The translations under genes were made by a program, and so were the position numbers. This document shows, in pieces, positions 1 to 5,325 of a stretch of 5,325 bases of DNA; within the stretch, counting starts at the first letter, position 1; each line of letters starts with the position of its first letter. Source of the DNA: Lachnospiraceae bacterium UBA1258 (lineage in GTDB: Bacteria > Bacillota > Clostridia > Lachnospirales > Lachnospiraceae). Location: the NCBI GenBank assembly GCA_002308235.1, contig DBVS01000072.1, positions 1 to 5,325 on the forward strand, given 5' to 3'. Under the pieces are notes generated by a model, which had not been told where the DNA came from, did no database searches, and saw only the letters and a list, made by a program, of their open reading frames with translations.

Positions 1-3000
1 GAGATCCGCAAGATCACGGAGGAGAAAGTAAAGGCCATTAAGAAAACGGCGTCTGACCTGCAAGAGGATTTAAAGTCCCTGCGGGAGGTCTATGACGCGG
101 ATGACAAAGAAGGTCTGGCCCAGTGGTTCAACACCGACGCGAGGTTCGCGGAGGTAAGAAAAGACCTAAACCGCGCGGAGCGGGCAAGACACAAGCCGTT
201 TTTCGGAAGAATCGACATCATTGACGAAGAAGGAAAAAAGAAGGAAACGTTCTACATCGGCAAAACTGTGGTAGCGGAAAATCCTTCGGAACCTCTTGTC
301 ATCGACTGGAGAGCGCCGGTTTCTTCGGTGTACTACGATTACGGACTGGGAAAATGCCGTTATAAGGTTCCAAAAGAAGGTTATTTTCTTGTTGATCTGA
401 AGCGTAAGCGCACCTATGAGATCGAGGATGACAAAATTAAGGATTTCTACGATTCCGACGTGGTCGCCAACGACGATCTTCTTACCAAATATCTTTCAAA
501 AAGCAAACGAAACGTATTAAGCGAAATCATCGCAACCATCCAGAAAGAACAGAATGAAGTAATCCGCAAAAATCCCAGGCACAACGTACTGGTGCAGGGT
601 AGCGCAGGCTCGGGAAAGACCACGGTGGCAATGCACAGAATCTCCTATATCCTGTACAATTACGAGCTGGAGTTTAAGCCCGAAAGCTTCTATATCGTGG
701 GCAGCAACAAGGTTCTTCTGAATTATATAACCGGAGTCCTGCCGGATCTTGACGTTTACGGCGTCAGACAGATGACCATGGAGGATCTGTTCGTGCGGCT
801 CCTCTATGAGGATTGGGACAAAGCAAAACACAGGATCAGGAAGCTTGACAAAAAGGACAGGTCTTCGGCTGTGAAGGCTTCTACGGAATGGTTTGAGAAA
901 CTCCGGGATTTTTGCCGTAAGACCGAAAAAGAACTGATCCCGCAGGAAGACATAAAGATTGAGCGGACCGGAAGAACGATCCTTTCCGGTGCCAAGATAA
1001 AAAAAGCCATTGAAGACTTTGAGGATTTTCCGCTCATCAGGAAATTTGAACGCTTAAACGACCTTCTGACCGTGGGCCTTGAAAACGAGATCTACGGCAG
1101 ATATTACTCCTATAACGTTGAAGAGCAGAAGAAGCTTACCCAGCACTTTAAGAACTGGTTTGACCGTTTCTACTGGCAAAGATCGGTATTTGATCTCTAT
1201 GAGGCCTTTCTTGATGAAATGCGGGCCGAGATCCCGGGGATCGTGTATGTGAAGAATGAGCCGGATCTATACGACCTGGCAAGCCTTGCTTACATCTACA
1301 AGCGGATCAAAGAAACCGAGGTCATCCAGGAAGCAAGCCACGTGGTCATAGACGAAGCCCAGGACTTTGGGATTGCAGTCTACAGGTCGCTTAAATACTG
1401 CATGAGCAAGTGCACCTTTACAATAATGGGGGATGTTTCCCAGAACATAAATTTCGGCCTCGGCCTTTCGGACTGGGAGGAACTTAAGCAGGTAATGCTC
1501 CCGGAAAAGTTTGATTTCTTCGGGCTTTTAAGGAAAAGCTACCGAAACACCGTGGAGATTTCTTCCTTTGCGACGGACATATTGCGCCACGGCACCTTCC
1601 CCATCTACCCGGTAGAACCCATAATCAGGCACGGGGAAGATGTCTTCATAAAAGAGTGTAAGACGGAAGAAGAGCATATAAACGCAGTGCTTTCAAAGAT
1701 CACCGAGTACAAAGAAAAGGGTCATGAAACCATAGCAATCATCTGCAGGGATTCAAAGGAAGCTAAGCTTGTTAAAGAAAAGCTTGCGGGCCGCGTGGAA
1801 GTAGGTCTTTTCTCGGAAGGAGACGGCGAGTTTTCAAAGGGTGTTTACGCGTTACCGATCGAATACTCAAAGGGTCTTGAATTTGACGCAGTTATCGTCT
1901 TTGATGCAACGCGAGAGGCTTATCCTTCGGAGGATGGGTACGTAAAGCTTCTTTATGTGGCGGCGACCCGTGCTCTTCACGATCTTTCCGTATTCGCCAA
2001 GGGCGAACTTACGGGACTTATAAAGGATCCGATCCCGGAGGAACGAAAGAACATTTCCTTTGTGGAAGACGATTTCCATGAAAAGCCCTTTGAATTTGAG
2101 GAAGAATTCAAGACAAAGGACGAGATTGCCAGGGAACAGGCGAGGGAAGGCGACAGAGAGCGGGCGCTTCGGGATATGTACGGCCCCACCAAGATTATAG
2201 TCAGAGCGGACGGAACCGTGGACAAGGGTTACGGAGCGGGGCACGAGAGTAAAAAACCAGTGGCCCATTCGGTGAAGGCAGGATCGGGACGACCTGCGGC
2301 AAAGGTCGAAAGTCATGTCAAAAACGGAGCCTTTGTGGGTGAATCGCTTATTAAGAAGCCTGAACCCGCACCCATCAAAAGAGAGCCCTCGGCCAGGAAA
2401 ACAAGCGAATTCAATTCGATGCCCGAAGGAAGCCTTACACCCGTCGGCCACGGAAAAATAGACAATTCCGTCAGATGGATCGCCAAAGAAAAGGGCTATG
2501 TGGAAGTAACGGGAGCCTACGGAATACTAAGGATCGTGCCCGTTTCCGATGAAACGGTACGGATTCTTTTTGCAAAGGGCGGGTTTGACAAGATAAGAGC
2601 CCTGCCGGAAGAGATCAGGCGAAAAGAAGGGCTTAAGTGGGTCGTAAGAGAATCGAAGGATACCCTTGAGATAGTCCTTGAAAAACTTACGGTAAAGATC
2701 GAAAAGCGTGTGGGAGCCCTCACGTTTATATCAAAGGCAGGCTTACTGCTTTCCGAAAAGACGGATGTCTGCAGGCAGTATCACGGCGGCAGGGACGTCT
2801 GGTGGGACTATTTTGACTGGTCAAAGAAAGAAGTCCTGACGGCACGGGGAAATGAGGATTCCGAGTGGAGCGACCTTTCGAATGCTGCAAAGTATGTATC
2901 CTTCGGAAGGGAATCGGACAGAAGCGCAGTGATTATGTCAAACCGGGGCTATCAGATCCTGGTGCCCGGGGGTGTTAAGACCCTTTGCTGCACCATACCC

Positions 3001-3069
3001 ATGTACGGGCCCTACTTATGCTTTGAAGATACCGAATATATGGATTACTGCTTCAGAGCCGCAAGATAG
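1..3069 (+). CDS. helD: HelD-like superfamily 1 ATPase (RNA polymerase recycling factor) with an added C-terminal GH31-N-domain-like region; 5' end missing
   Basis: The frame is open from base 1 (1022 visible residues, TAG at 3067), so the GTG at 268 is not the start. Family knowledge: HelD is a UvrD/Rep-like ATPase that pushes arms into RNA polymerase and releases stalled enzyme from DNA. Seen, in visible-residue numbers: charged helical N-terminal arm 1-65; FFGRID 67-72; DWRAP 102-106; Walker A GSAGSGKTT 200-208; Walker B VVIDEAQDF 448-456; GDVSQNI 477-483; SYRNT 513-517; SKGLEFD 623-629; LYVAATRAL 651-659. All SF1 motifs look intact. A charged, K/P-rich linker (about 680-818) leads to an extra domain at about 820-1022. 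That domain shares GH31 N-terminal beta-sandwich features: a GILRIVPVSDETVRI-type strand pair near 843-857, LTVKIEK 896-902, MSNRGYQILV 979-988 and EYMDYCF 1012-1018. B. subtilis HelD, about 774 residues, ends before such a domain. The ATPase call is firm; the added domain's identity is inferred from motif resemblance. Confidence 0.9.
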   Translation, partial: EIRKITEEKVKAIKKTASDLQEDLKSLREVYDADDKEGLAQWFNTDARFAEVRKDLNRAERARHKPFFGRIDIIDEEGKKKETFYIGKTVVAENPSEPLVIDWRAPVSSVYYDYGLGKCRYKVPKEGYFLVDLKRKRTYEIEDDKIKDFYDSDVVANDDLLTKYLSKSKRNVLSEIIATIQKEQNEVIRKNPRHNVLVQGSAGSGKTTVAMHRISYILYNYELEFKPESFYIVGSNKVLLNYITGVLPDLDVYGVRQMTMEDLFVRLLYEDWDKAKHRIRKLDKKDRSSAVKASTEWFEKLRDFCRKTEKELIPQEDIKIERTGRTILSGAKIKKAIEDFEDFPLIRKFERLNDLLTVGLENEIYGRYYSYNVEEQKKLTQHFKNWFDRFYWQRSVFDLYEAFLDEMRAEIPGIVYVKNEPDLYDLASLAYIYKRIKETEVIQEASHVVIDEAQDFGIAVYRSLKYCMSKCTFTIMGDVSQNINFGLGLSDWEELKQVMLPEKFDFFGLLRKSYRNTVEISSFATDILRHGTFPIYPVEPIIRHGEDVFIKECKTEEEHINAVLSKITEYKEKGHETIAIICRDSKEAKLVKEKLAGRVEVGLFSEGDGEFSKGVYALPIEYSKGLEFDAVIVFDATREAYPSEDGYVKLLYVAATRALHDLSVFAKGELTGLIKDPIPEERKNISFVEDDFHEKPFEFEEEFKTKDEIAREQAREGDRERALRDMYGPTKIIVRADGTVDKGYGAGHESKKPVAHSVKAGSGRPAAKVESHVKNGAFVGESLIKKPEPAPIKREPSARKTSEFNSMPEGSLTPVGHGKIDNSVRWIAKEKGYVEVTGAYGILRIVPVSDETVRILFAKGGFDKIRALPEEIRRKEGLKWVVRESKDTLEIVLEKLTVKIEKRVGALTFISKAGLLLSEKTDVCRQYHGGRDVWWDYFDWSKKEVLTARGNEDSEWSDLSNAAKYVSFGRESDRSAVIMSNRGYQILVPGGVKTLCCTIPMYGPYLCFEDTEYMDYCFRAAR
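2458..3066 (+). other. Extra C-terminal domain of the HelD-like protein, resembling a GH31 N-terminal beta-sandwich without the catalytic barrel
   Basis: This is the last 203 residues or so of the HelD-like protein. The order of landmarks matches the GH31 N domain as I remember it from alpha-xylosidase YicI: an early strand where GH31 reads 'g-LRi-f-sd-ivRv'; then LTVKIEK followed by ALTFISKAGLLL, where GH31 has 'L-v-v-k...l-F-d-G'; then MSNRGYQILV, where YicI reads MTNRGYGVLV; and finally TEYMDYCF, where YicI reads SEYLEYFV. In GH31 enzymes the barrel with the catalytic aspartates follows at this point; here the protein stops four residues later. Catalysis is therefore not expected. Carbohydrate binding, protein binding or a purely structural role are all open. 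No frameshift or stop separates it from the ATPase. Confidence 0.62.
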
Positions 3070-3119
3070 CCGCGAATTTAAGGCCTTGCGGAGCAAGATC
3101 GCTGTATGAACCTTCGCAC

Positions 3120-3149
3120 TTGTCAGAACTTGATCTGTTGTGTTAGAAT
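3120..3149 (+). promoter_or_regulatory. Probable sigma-A promoter with extended -10 for the FakA-middle-domain gene
   Basis: The -35 candidate TTGTCA is at 3120-3125 and the -10 candidate TAGAAT at 3144-3149, with an 18-base spacer. TG at 3141-3142 gives an extended -10 (TGN-TAGAAT). The expected start of transcription is near 3156, which leaves a leader of about 28 bases with the Shine-Dalgarno at 3171. It lies in the gap after the HelD-like gene, so the small gene can be expressed independently. Confidence 0.6.
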
Positions 3150-3170
3150 ATGTCGAAGTTCAAAGCAAAC

Positions 3171-3175
3171 GGAGG
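3171..3175 (+). promoter_or_regulatory. Shine-Dalgarno GGAGG that sets the start at 3184
   Basis: GGAGG is followed by eight bases and then ATG at 3184. The alternative in-frame ATG at 3106 has no such site and lies upstream of the predicted promoter, so 3184 is the better start. Confidence 0.8.
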
Positions 3176-3183
3176 ATTCAGGC

Positions 3184-3477
3184 ATGGAACCCATTCACAG
3201 CATCGATGCGGAAGACGACCAGTTCGCTTACCGCTATGACACCCAGCTTCTGATCGACAGAAGAGACGAAGACCTTGATGAGGATGAGATTTCAGACTAC
3301 ATCACATCGCATTTCGAGGGTAATTCCCTTATTGCGGCAGGAGATGAGGATCTTATCAAGATCCACTTCCACACAAACGAACCCTGGAAGCTTCTTGAGT
3401 ACTGCAGCAGTATCGGAGAGATCTACGACATCGTGGTGGAAGACATGATCCGTCAGTCAAACGGTCTTCAGGGCTAA
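3184..3477 (+). CDS. Small stand-alone protein equivalent to the middle domain of FakA/YloV (DAK2-type) proteins
   Basis: The product is 97 residues, starting at the ATG with the good Shine-Dalgarno and ending at TAA 3475. FakA/YloV proteins have an N-terminal DhaL kinase domain, a middle domain, and a C-terminal DegV-like domain; in Gram-positive bacteria they phosphorylate fatty acids held by a DegV-type FakB. Only the middle-domain pattern is seen here: YRYDTQLLI at 17-24 (family form 'YCTEF-I'), an acidic stretch 28-35, then NSLIAAGDEDLIKIHFHTNE at 47-66 (family form 'GDSLVVVGDDDLVKVHVHTN'), LLEYCSSIGEI 70-80, and a DMIRQSNG tail (family 'NMREQ'). The kinase Mg-ATP motifs and the DegV lipid pocket are absent, so enzymatic activity alone is unlikely. 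It has its own promoter and a terminator, which argues against a decayed remnant. From memory, similar short proteins are annotated in other Clostridia with vague 'kinase to dihydroxyacetone kinase' names; their function is unknown to me. Confidence 0.75.
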   Translation: MEPIHSIDAEDDQFAYRYDTQLLIDRRDEDLDEDEISDYITSHFEGNSLIAAGDEDLIKIHFHTNEPWKLLEYCSSIGEIYDIVVEDMIRQSNGLQG

Positions 3478-3484
3478 TCGAACA

Positions 3485-3530
3485 AAGAAAAACAAAGCAG
3501 GCGATTGGCTGATCACCTGCTTTTCTTTTT
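3485..3530. terminator. Bidirectional rho-independent terminator between convergent genes
   Basis: AAAGCAGG (3494-3501) pairs with CCTGCTTT (3516-3523) across a 14-base loop. On the plus strand TTTTCTTTTT follows (3521-3530). On the minus strand the stem is followed by the complement of AAAGAAAAACAAA (3484-3496), also U-rich. It therefore serves both the gene ending at 3477 and the one ending at 3552 from the other side. The loop contains the palindrome TGATCA. Confidence 0.85.
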
Positions 3531-3551
3531 GCCATTAGTTATTGTGTGTTA

Positions 3552-4256
3552 TCAGATCTTTACGATCTTAAGCTCTCCGAAGGCTACGGAGCCCTCGATA
3601 ATGCACTTTACTCCGCCTTCATCGCCGGGAGTCTGTGCAGCCTTGTCGTCGATATCGCCGAAGGTAACGGTGGCGTGATTTACAAGGTTCCATGACCTCG
3701 GAATGAATACATCGGTCTCACCGAATCTGGTCTTTGTATTGATAACTACGATGCCCGAGGGAACCTCTGCCTGATCAAAATATGCGGTGAGCTCACCGAA
3801 GGAGCAGTTGAGTCCGGCAGAAGCAAGGGTTTGAGTACGGATGTACTTTGTAGCGGAACCGAAGTTCATTGAGTGGTAGAGCTTTTCGCCGGTATCAACG
3901 GAGTCCGTCTTTTCCGCAAAAAGAAAGGGATGCTTTTTCGGGAAGATCTTCTCACATGCTACCGTCAGGAGAAATGCCACCACAAGAACGGTCCAGGGAG
4001 TAATCGCGGTGATACCCCACGCATCGTCGAAGATTATGCATATCACCGCTGCCGGGAAGAATATACCTCCGTAATTTAAATCCGTTAAACTGCGTAACGC
4101 GATGAGGGCCATTATCACAGCTATCGTCAGTCCGAAGGGCCCCACTCCGGTTATGACGAAAGGGAAGCGTATTACCTTCATTCCCCAAAGTATCAAAACT
4201 GCAGCAAATGCTATAAGTAATAAACCTATTATCAGGTTTCTGATGTTTTTAGCCAT
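3552..4256 (-). CDS. LiaF-like four-helix membrane protein with C-terminal beta-strand repeat domain
   Basis: The product is 234 residues from ATG 4256, preceded by AGGAG at 4263-4267. Four hydrophobic segments are visible, near residues 6-26, 38-57, 62-79 and 85-103, followed by a basic KIFPKKHP stretch; this fits the LiaF/DUF5668 membrane module. Residues about 126-234 are a soluble domain with recurring FG turns (NFGSATK, CSFGELTAYF, TRFGETDVFIP, TVTFGDID, SVAFGELKIV), typical of the LiaF C-terminal domain ('cell wall-active antibiotics response'). In Bacillus, LiaF restrains the LiaRS envelope-stress system. Here the partner upstream is a LytTR protein rather than a LiaR-type regulator, and no histidine kinase is in the window. 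A role in sensing or modulating envelope state is inferred from family and operon. The alternative, a general 4-helix protein of unknown function, cannot be excluded. Confidence 0.85.
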   Translation of the reverse strand: MAKNIRNLIIGLLLIAFAAVLILWGMKVIRFPFVITGVGPFGLTIAVIMALIALRSLTDLNYGGIFFPAAVICIIFDDAWGITAITPWTVLVVAFLLTVACEKIFPKKHPFLFAEKTDSVDTGEKLYHSMNFGSATKYIRTQTLASAGLNCSFGELTAYFDQAEVPSGIVVINTKTRFGETDVFIPRSWNLVNHATVTFGDIDDKAAQTPGDEGGVKCIIEGSVAFGELKIVKI

Positions 4257-4262
4257 ATCTTT

Positions 4263-4267
4263 CTCCT
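4263..4267 (-). promoter_or_regulatory. Shine-Dalgarno AGGAG of the LiaF-like gene, abutting the upstream stop codon
   Basis: On the minus strand the LytTR stop codon TAA (4270-4268) is immediately followed by AGGAG, six further bases and ATG 4256. The 11-base gap means ribosomes finishing LytTR can reinitiate on the membrane protein, so the two are probably translated in a coupled way. Confidence 0.85.
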
Positions 4268-4723
4268 TTACGGTGTAAGTCTGTTTTTCAGATCTTTGTA
4301 GTAGTTTCGGGAGCAGTAAACGATTTTCTTCGTCCCCTGAAATTCTATTTTGCTGGCTCCCGTCAGGTTTTTGGTAATCGAATAGACCAAATGCGAGTTG
4401 AGGATGGTGGATTTTGAAATTCTCAAAAACTGCGAGGGAAGTCTTTCTTCAAGCTCGTAGAGCTTATATCTGACTTCGAATTCATCCGTGACGGTATGGG
4501 CCCATATTGTACCGTCGTCGGTCTCAAAGAAAAGGATATCTTTGAGGGGGAGGAAAAACTCGGTATCGTTCTTGTAGAAGATTATCGGTTCCGCTACAGA
4601 CGATTCCGCAGAAAGCAGTTTTTGAATCTTCAAAACGTTTTCATCAACCTGCGCGCATTTGATGGTGACTTCGCATTCGCGTACGCTTTCATCGATCTCG
4701 ATTTTCACCTTTAAACTGTTCAT
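4268..4723 (-). CDS. Stand-alone LytTR-family DNA-binding transcriptional regulator
   Basis: The product is 151 residues from ATG 4723. Residues about 47-150 form a LytTR DNA-binding domain: FYKNDTEFFLPLKDILFFET (49-68), a DDGTIWAHT strand pair, LEERLPSQFLRISKSTILN (91-109, the family's 'F-R-HrS-lvN' element) and SRNYYKDLKNRL (138-149, the family's 'SR-y---lk'). The first 45 residues (KVKIEIDE, EVTIKCAQVDE) match the short N-terminal part of LytTR proteins that lack a receiver domain, so it is not phosphorylation-controlled through an Asp. Upstream in-frame starts exist (TTG 4792, ATG 4738), but they lie in or before the predicted promoter and would add residues with no family resemblance. 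A GTG at codon 6 is another possible start. It is first in an operon with the LiaF-like gene and probably regulates its own promoter through the repeats at 4768-4800. Its signal is unknown. Confidence 0.88.
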   Translation of the reverse strand: MNSLKVKIEIDESVRECEVTIKCAQVDENVLKIQKLLSAESSVAEPIIFYKNDTEFFLPLKDILFFETDDGTIWAHTVTDEFEVRYKLYELEERLPSQFLRISKSTILNSHLVYSITKNLTGASKIEFQGTKKIVYCSRNYYKDLKNRLTP

Positions 4724-4729
4724 GATTGT

Positions 4730-4735
4730 ATTATA
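4730..4735 (-). promoter_or_regulatory. Consensus -10 box of the LytTR operon, six bases from the ATG
   Basis: The minus strand reads TATAAT, then ACAATC, then ATG at 4723. This spacing puts the expected transcription start on or next to the A of the start codon. No hexamer 16-18 bases upstream resembles TTGACA (best is TTTATT, 3 of 6), so the promoter looks activator-dependent. Confidence 0.6.
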
Positions 4736-4767
4736 CATGTTCCGATGGGGAAATAAATAGTTTTGGG

Positions 4768-4800
4768 CCAAGAGGTAAGAATCCGGCACCAAGAAGTAAG
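4768..4800 (-). promoter_or_regulatory. Direct-repeat operator, probably bound by LytTR
   Basis: On the plus strand, CCAAGAGGTAAG (4768-4779) and CCAAGAAGTAAG (4789-4800) match at 11 of 12 bases, with a start-to-start period of 21 bases. On the transcribed strand they read CTTACTTCTTGG and CTTACCTCTTGG. LytTR proteins are known to bind pairs of direct repeats about two helical turns apart, upstream of weak -35 regions. Counted from the predicted start at 4723, the pair covers -45 to -77, a usual activator position. Confidence 0.65.
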
Positions 4801-4814
4801 ATTTAGCCGCTTAA

Positions 4815-4852
4815 GTGTAAAAGTAAAGCCCAAACCGTGGAGGTTCGGGCTT
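4815..4852 (-). terminator. Rho-independent terminator of pepT
   Basis: The inverted repeat AAGCCCAAACC (4826-4836) and GGTTCGGGCTT (4842-4852) forms an 11-base-pair stem with one G-U pair and a five-base loop. It starts five bases after the pepT stop codon. The minus strand continues TACTTTTACACTT, a broken but U-rich tail. It separates pepT from the LytTR operon on the same strand. Confidence 0.82.
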
Positions 4853-4857
4853 ATGTT

Positions 4858-5325
4858 TTAGTATTCCGCCTTTGAATAGATCTTGATCAGATTAAGGATG
4901 ATCTCAACGGCCTTATCCATTTTTTCGATGCTGCAGCACTCGTAGTTGCCGTGGTAATTGATACCGCCGGTGCCAAGGTTCGGACAGGGAAGGCCGTCGT
5001 AGGAAAGTCTGGCGCCGTCCGTGCCGCCTCTGACGGGAACGTCTACAGGATTAAGGCCTGCTTCTTTTAAAGCGGTCCTTGCGTTCTCGATAAGGTGCAT
5101 GTGAGGGCGGATCTTTTCAAGCATGTTAAAGTAAGAATCTTTTATGGTAAGTGTGGCAGTGCCTTCGCCGTAGCGCTCGTTTACGGTCTTGACCGCAGCG
5201 GTGAGGATCTCCTTTTTCTTGTTGAAAAGGTTCATGTCGTGGTCTCTGATGATATAGGACATCTTTGCCGAAGAAACCTGACCCGTAAAGTATATCAGGT
5301 GGAAGAAACCTTCGCGGTTCTCGGT
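4858..5325 (-). CDS. pepT: Peptidase T (tripeptide aminopeptidase), C-terminal 155 residues; 5' end outside the window
   Basis: PepT is a cytoplasmic M20-family zinc aminopeptidase that removes the N-terminal residue from tripeptides. The frame is open to the window edge, so the ATG at 5262 is internal: upstream codons read TENREGFFHLIYFTG, matching the PepT 'EgFyHl---G' segment. Then follow YIIRDHD (24-30 of the visible part), DSYFNMLEKIRPHMHLIENA, the substrate-binding loop RGGTDGARLSYDGLPCPNLG (99-118) and TGGINYHGNYE (119-129), whose His (near visible residue 125) is the last zinc ligand of the family. Full-length PepT is about 405-410 residues, so roughly the last 38% is present, ending normally. 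The family usually has FHGKHE or YHGKYE; here it is YHGNYE followed by two cysteines, a mild variation. No damage is seen. Confidence 0.95.
   Translation of the reverse strand, partial: TENREGFFHLIYFTGQVSSAKMSYIIRDHDMNLFNKKKEILTAAVKTVNERYGEGTATLTIKDSYFNMLEKIRPHMHLIENARTALKEAGLNPVDVPVRGGTDGARLSYDGLPCPNLGTGGINYHGNYECCSIEKMDKAVEIILNLIKIYSKAEY

Noticed and set aside
268..270. GTG as the start of the HelD-like gene
   Set aside because: The frame is open from base 1, and the upstream codons encode recognisable HelD N-terminal sequence including FFGRID. The true start lies outside the window.
1867..2451. Antisense open frame of 194 codons on the minus strand inside the HelD-like gene
   Set aside because: Its composition is not protein-like, no domain is recognisable, and the opposite strand carries clear SF1 motifs V and VI.
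3059..3097. Inverted repeats CCGCAAG/CTTGCGG (3059-3065, 3085-3091) and CTTGC/GCAAG (3085-3089, 3093-3097) around the HelD stop codon as a terminator
   Set aside because: The stems are short, compete with each other, and no U-tract follows. A weak structure is possible but termination is not supported.
3106..3183. N-terminal extension of the small FakA-middle-domain protein from ATG 3106
   Set aside because: It has no ribosome site, is rich in Cys and Arg without family resemblance, and overlaps the predicted promoter. ATG 3184 has GGAGG at ideal distance.
3873..4188. Short open frames on both strands overlapping the LiaF-like gene
   Set aside because: They lie within the membrane-segment part of a well-supported gene and show no family motif or ribosome site.
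4724..4792. N-terminal extension of the LytTR protein from TTG 4792 or ATG 4738
   Set aside because: It would run through the direct repeats and the TATAAT box, has no Shine-Dalgarno, and homologues as I know them begin near the KVKIEIDE segment.
1..5325. A hidden mobile element, CRISPR array, toxin-antitoxin or defence cassette
   Set aside because: No terminal inverted repeats, transposase, spaced repeats, or toxin-like small gene pairs were found. Nearly all bases are accounted for by five housekeeping-type or regulatory genes and their signals.

Overview
The window reads as ordinary chromosome from a Clostridia-type Firmicute, most likely a member of the Lachnospiraceae. This is inferred from gene content (HelD-type ATPase, FakA-like domain protein, stand-alone LytTR regulator with a LiaF-like membrane protein, peptidase T), moderate GC, strong Shine-Dalgarno sites and U-tract terminators. 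No sequence search was possible. There is no tRNA, rRNA, CRISPR array, insertion sequence or phage gene.

Layout. Bases 1-3069 (+) are the 3' part of one long gene, open from the first base. It encodes a HelD-like superfamily 1 ATPase (RNA polymerase recycling factor) that carries an extra C-terminal domain of about 200 residues. That extra domain looks like the N-terminal beta-sandwich of family 31 glycoside hydrolases, without the catalytic barrel. After a 114-base gap with an extended -10 promoter comes a 97-residue gene (3184-3477, +) that is essentially the middle domain of FakA/YloV-like proteins on its own. A hairpin with U-tracts on both sides (about 3485-3530) separates it from the convergent minus-strand genes.

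On the minus strand, read right to left: the C-terminal 155 residues of peptidase T (4858-5325), its terminator (4815-4852), a regulatory region with a 12-base direct repeat at 21-base period (4768-4800) and a consensus -10 box (4730-4735), then a two-gene operon. The operon encodes a LytTR DNA-binding protein (4268-4723) and a four-helix LiaF-like membrane protein (3552-4256), 11 bases apart.

How they work together. The LytTR/LiaF-like pair is probably a self-regulated envelope-response unit: the repeats sit where a LytTR activator would bind and the promoter lacks a good -35 box. The -10 box is so close to the ATG that the message may be leaderless. The HelD-like protein, the FakA-middle-domain protein and PepT appear to be separate transcription units with no evident shared pathway. 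The most unusual items are the HelD to GH31-like domain fusion, the LytTR operator with its leaderless promoter, and the orphan FakA-type domain.
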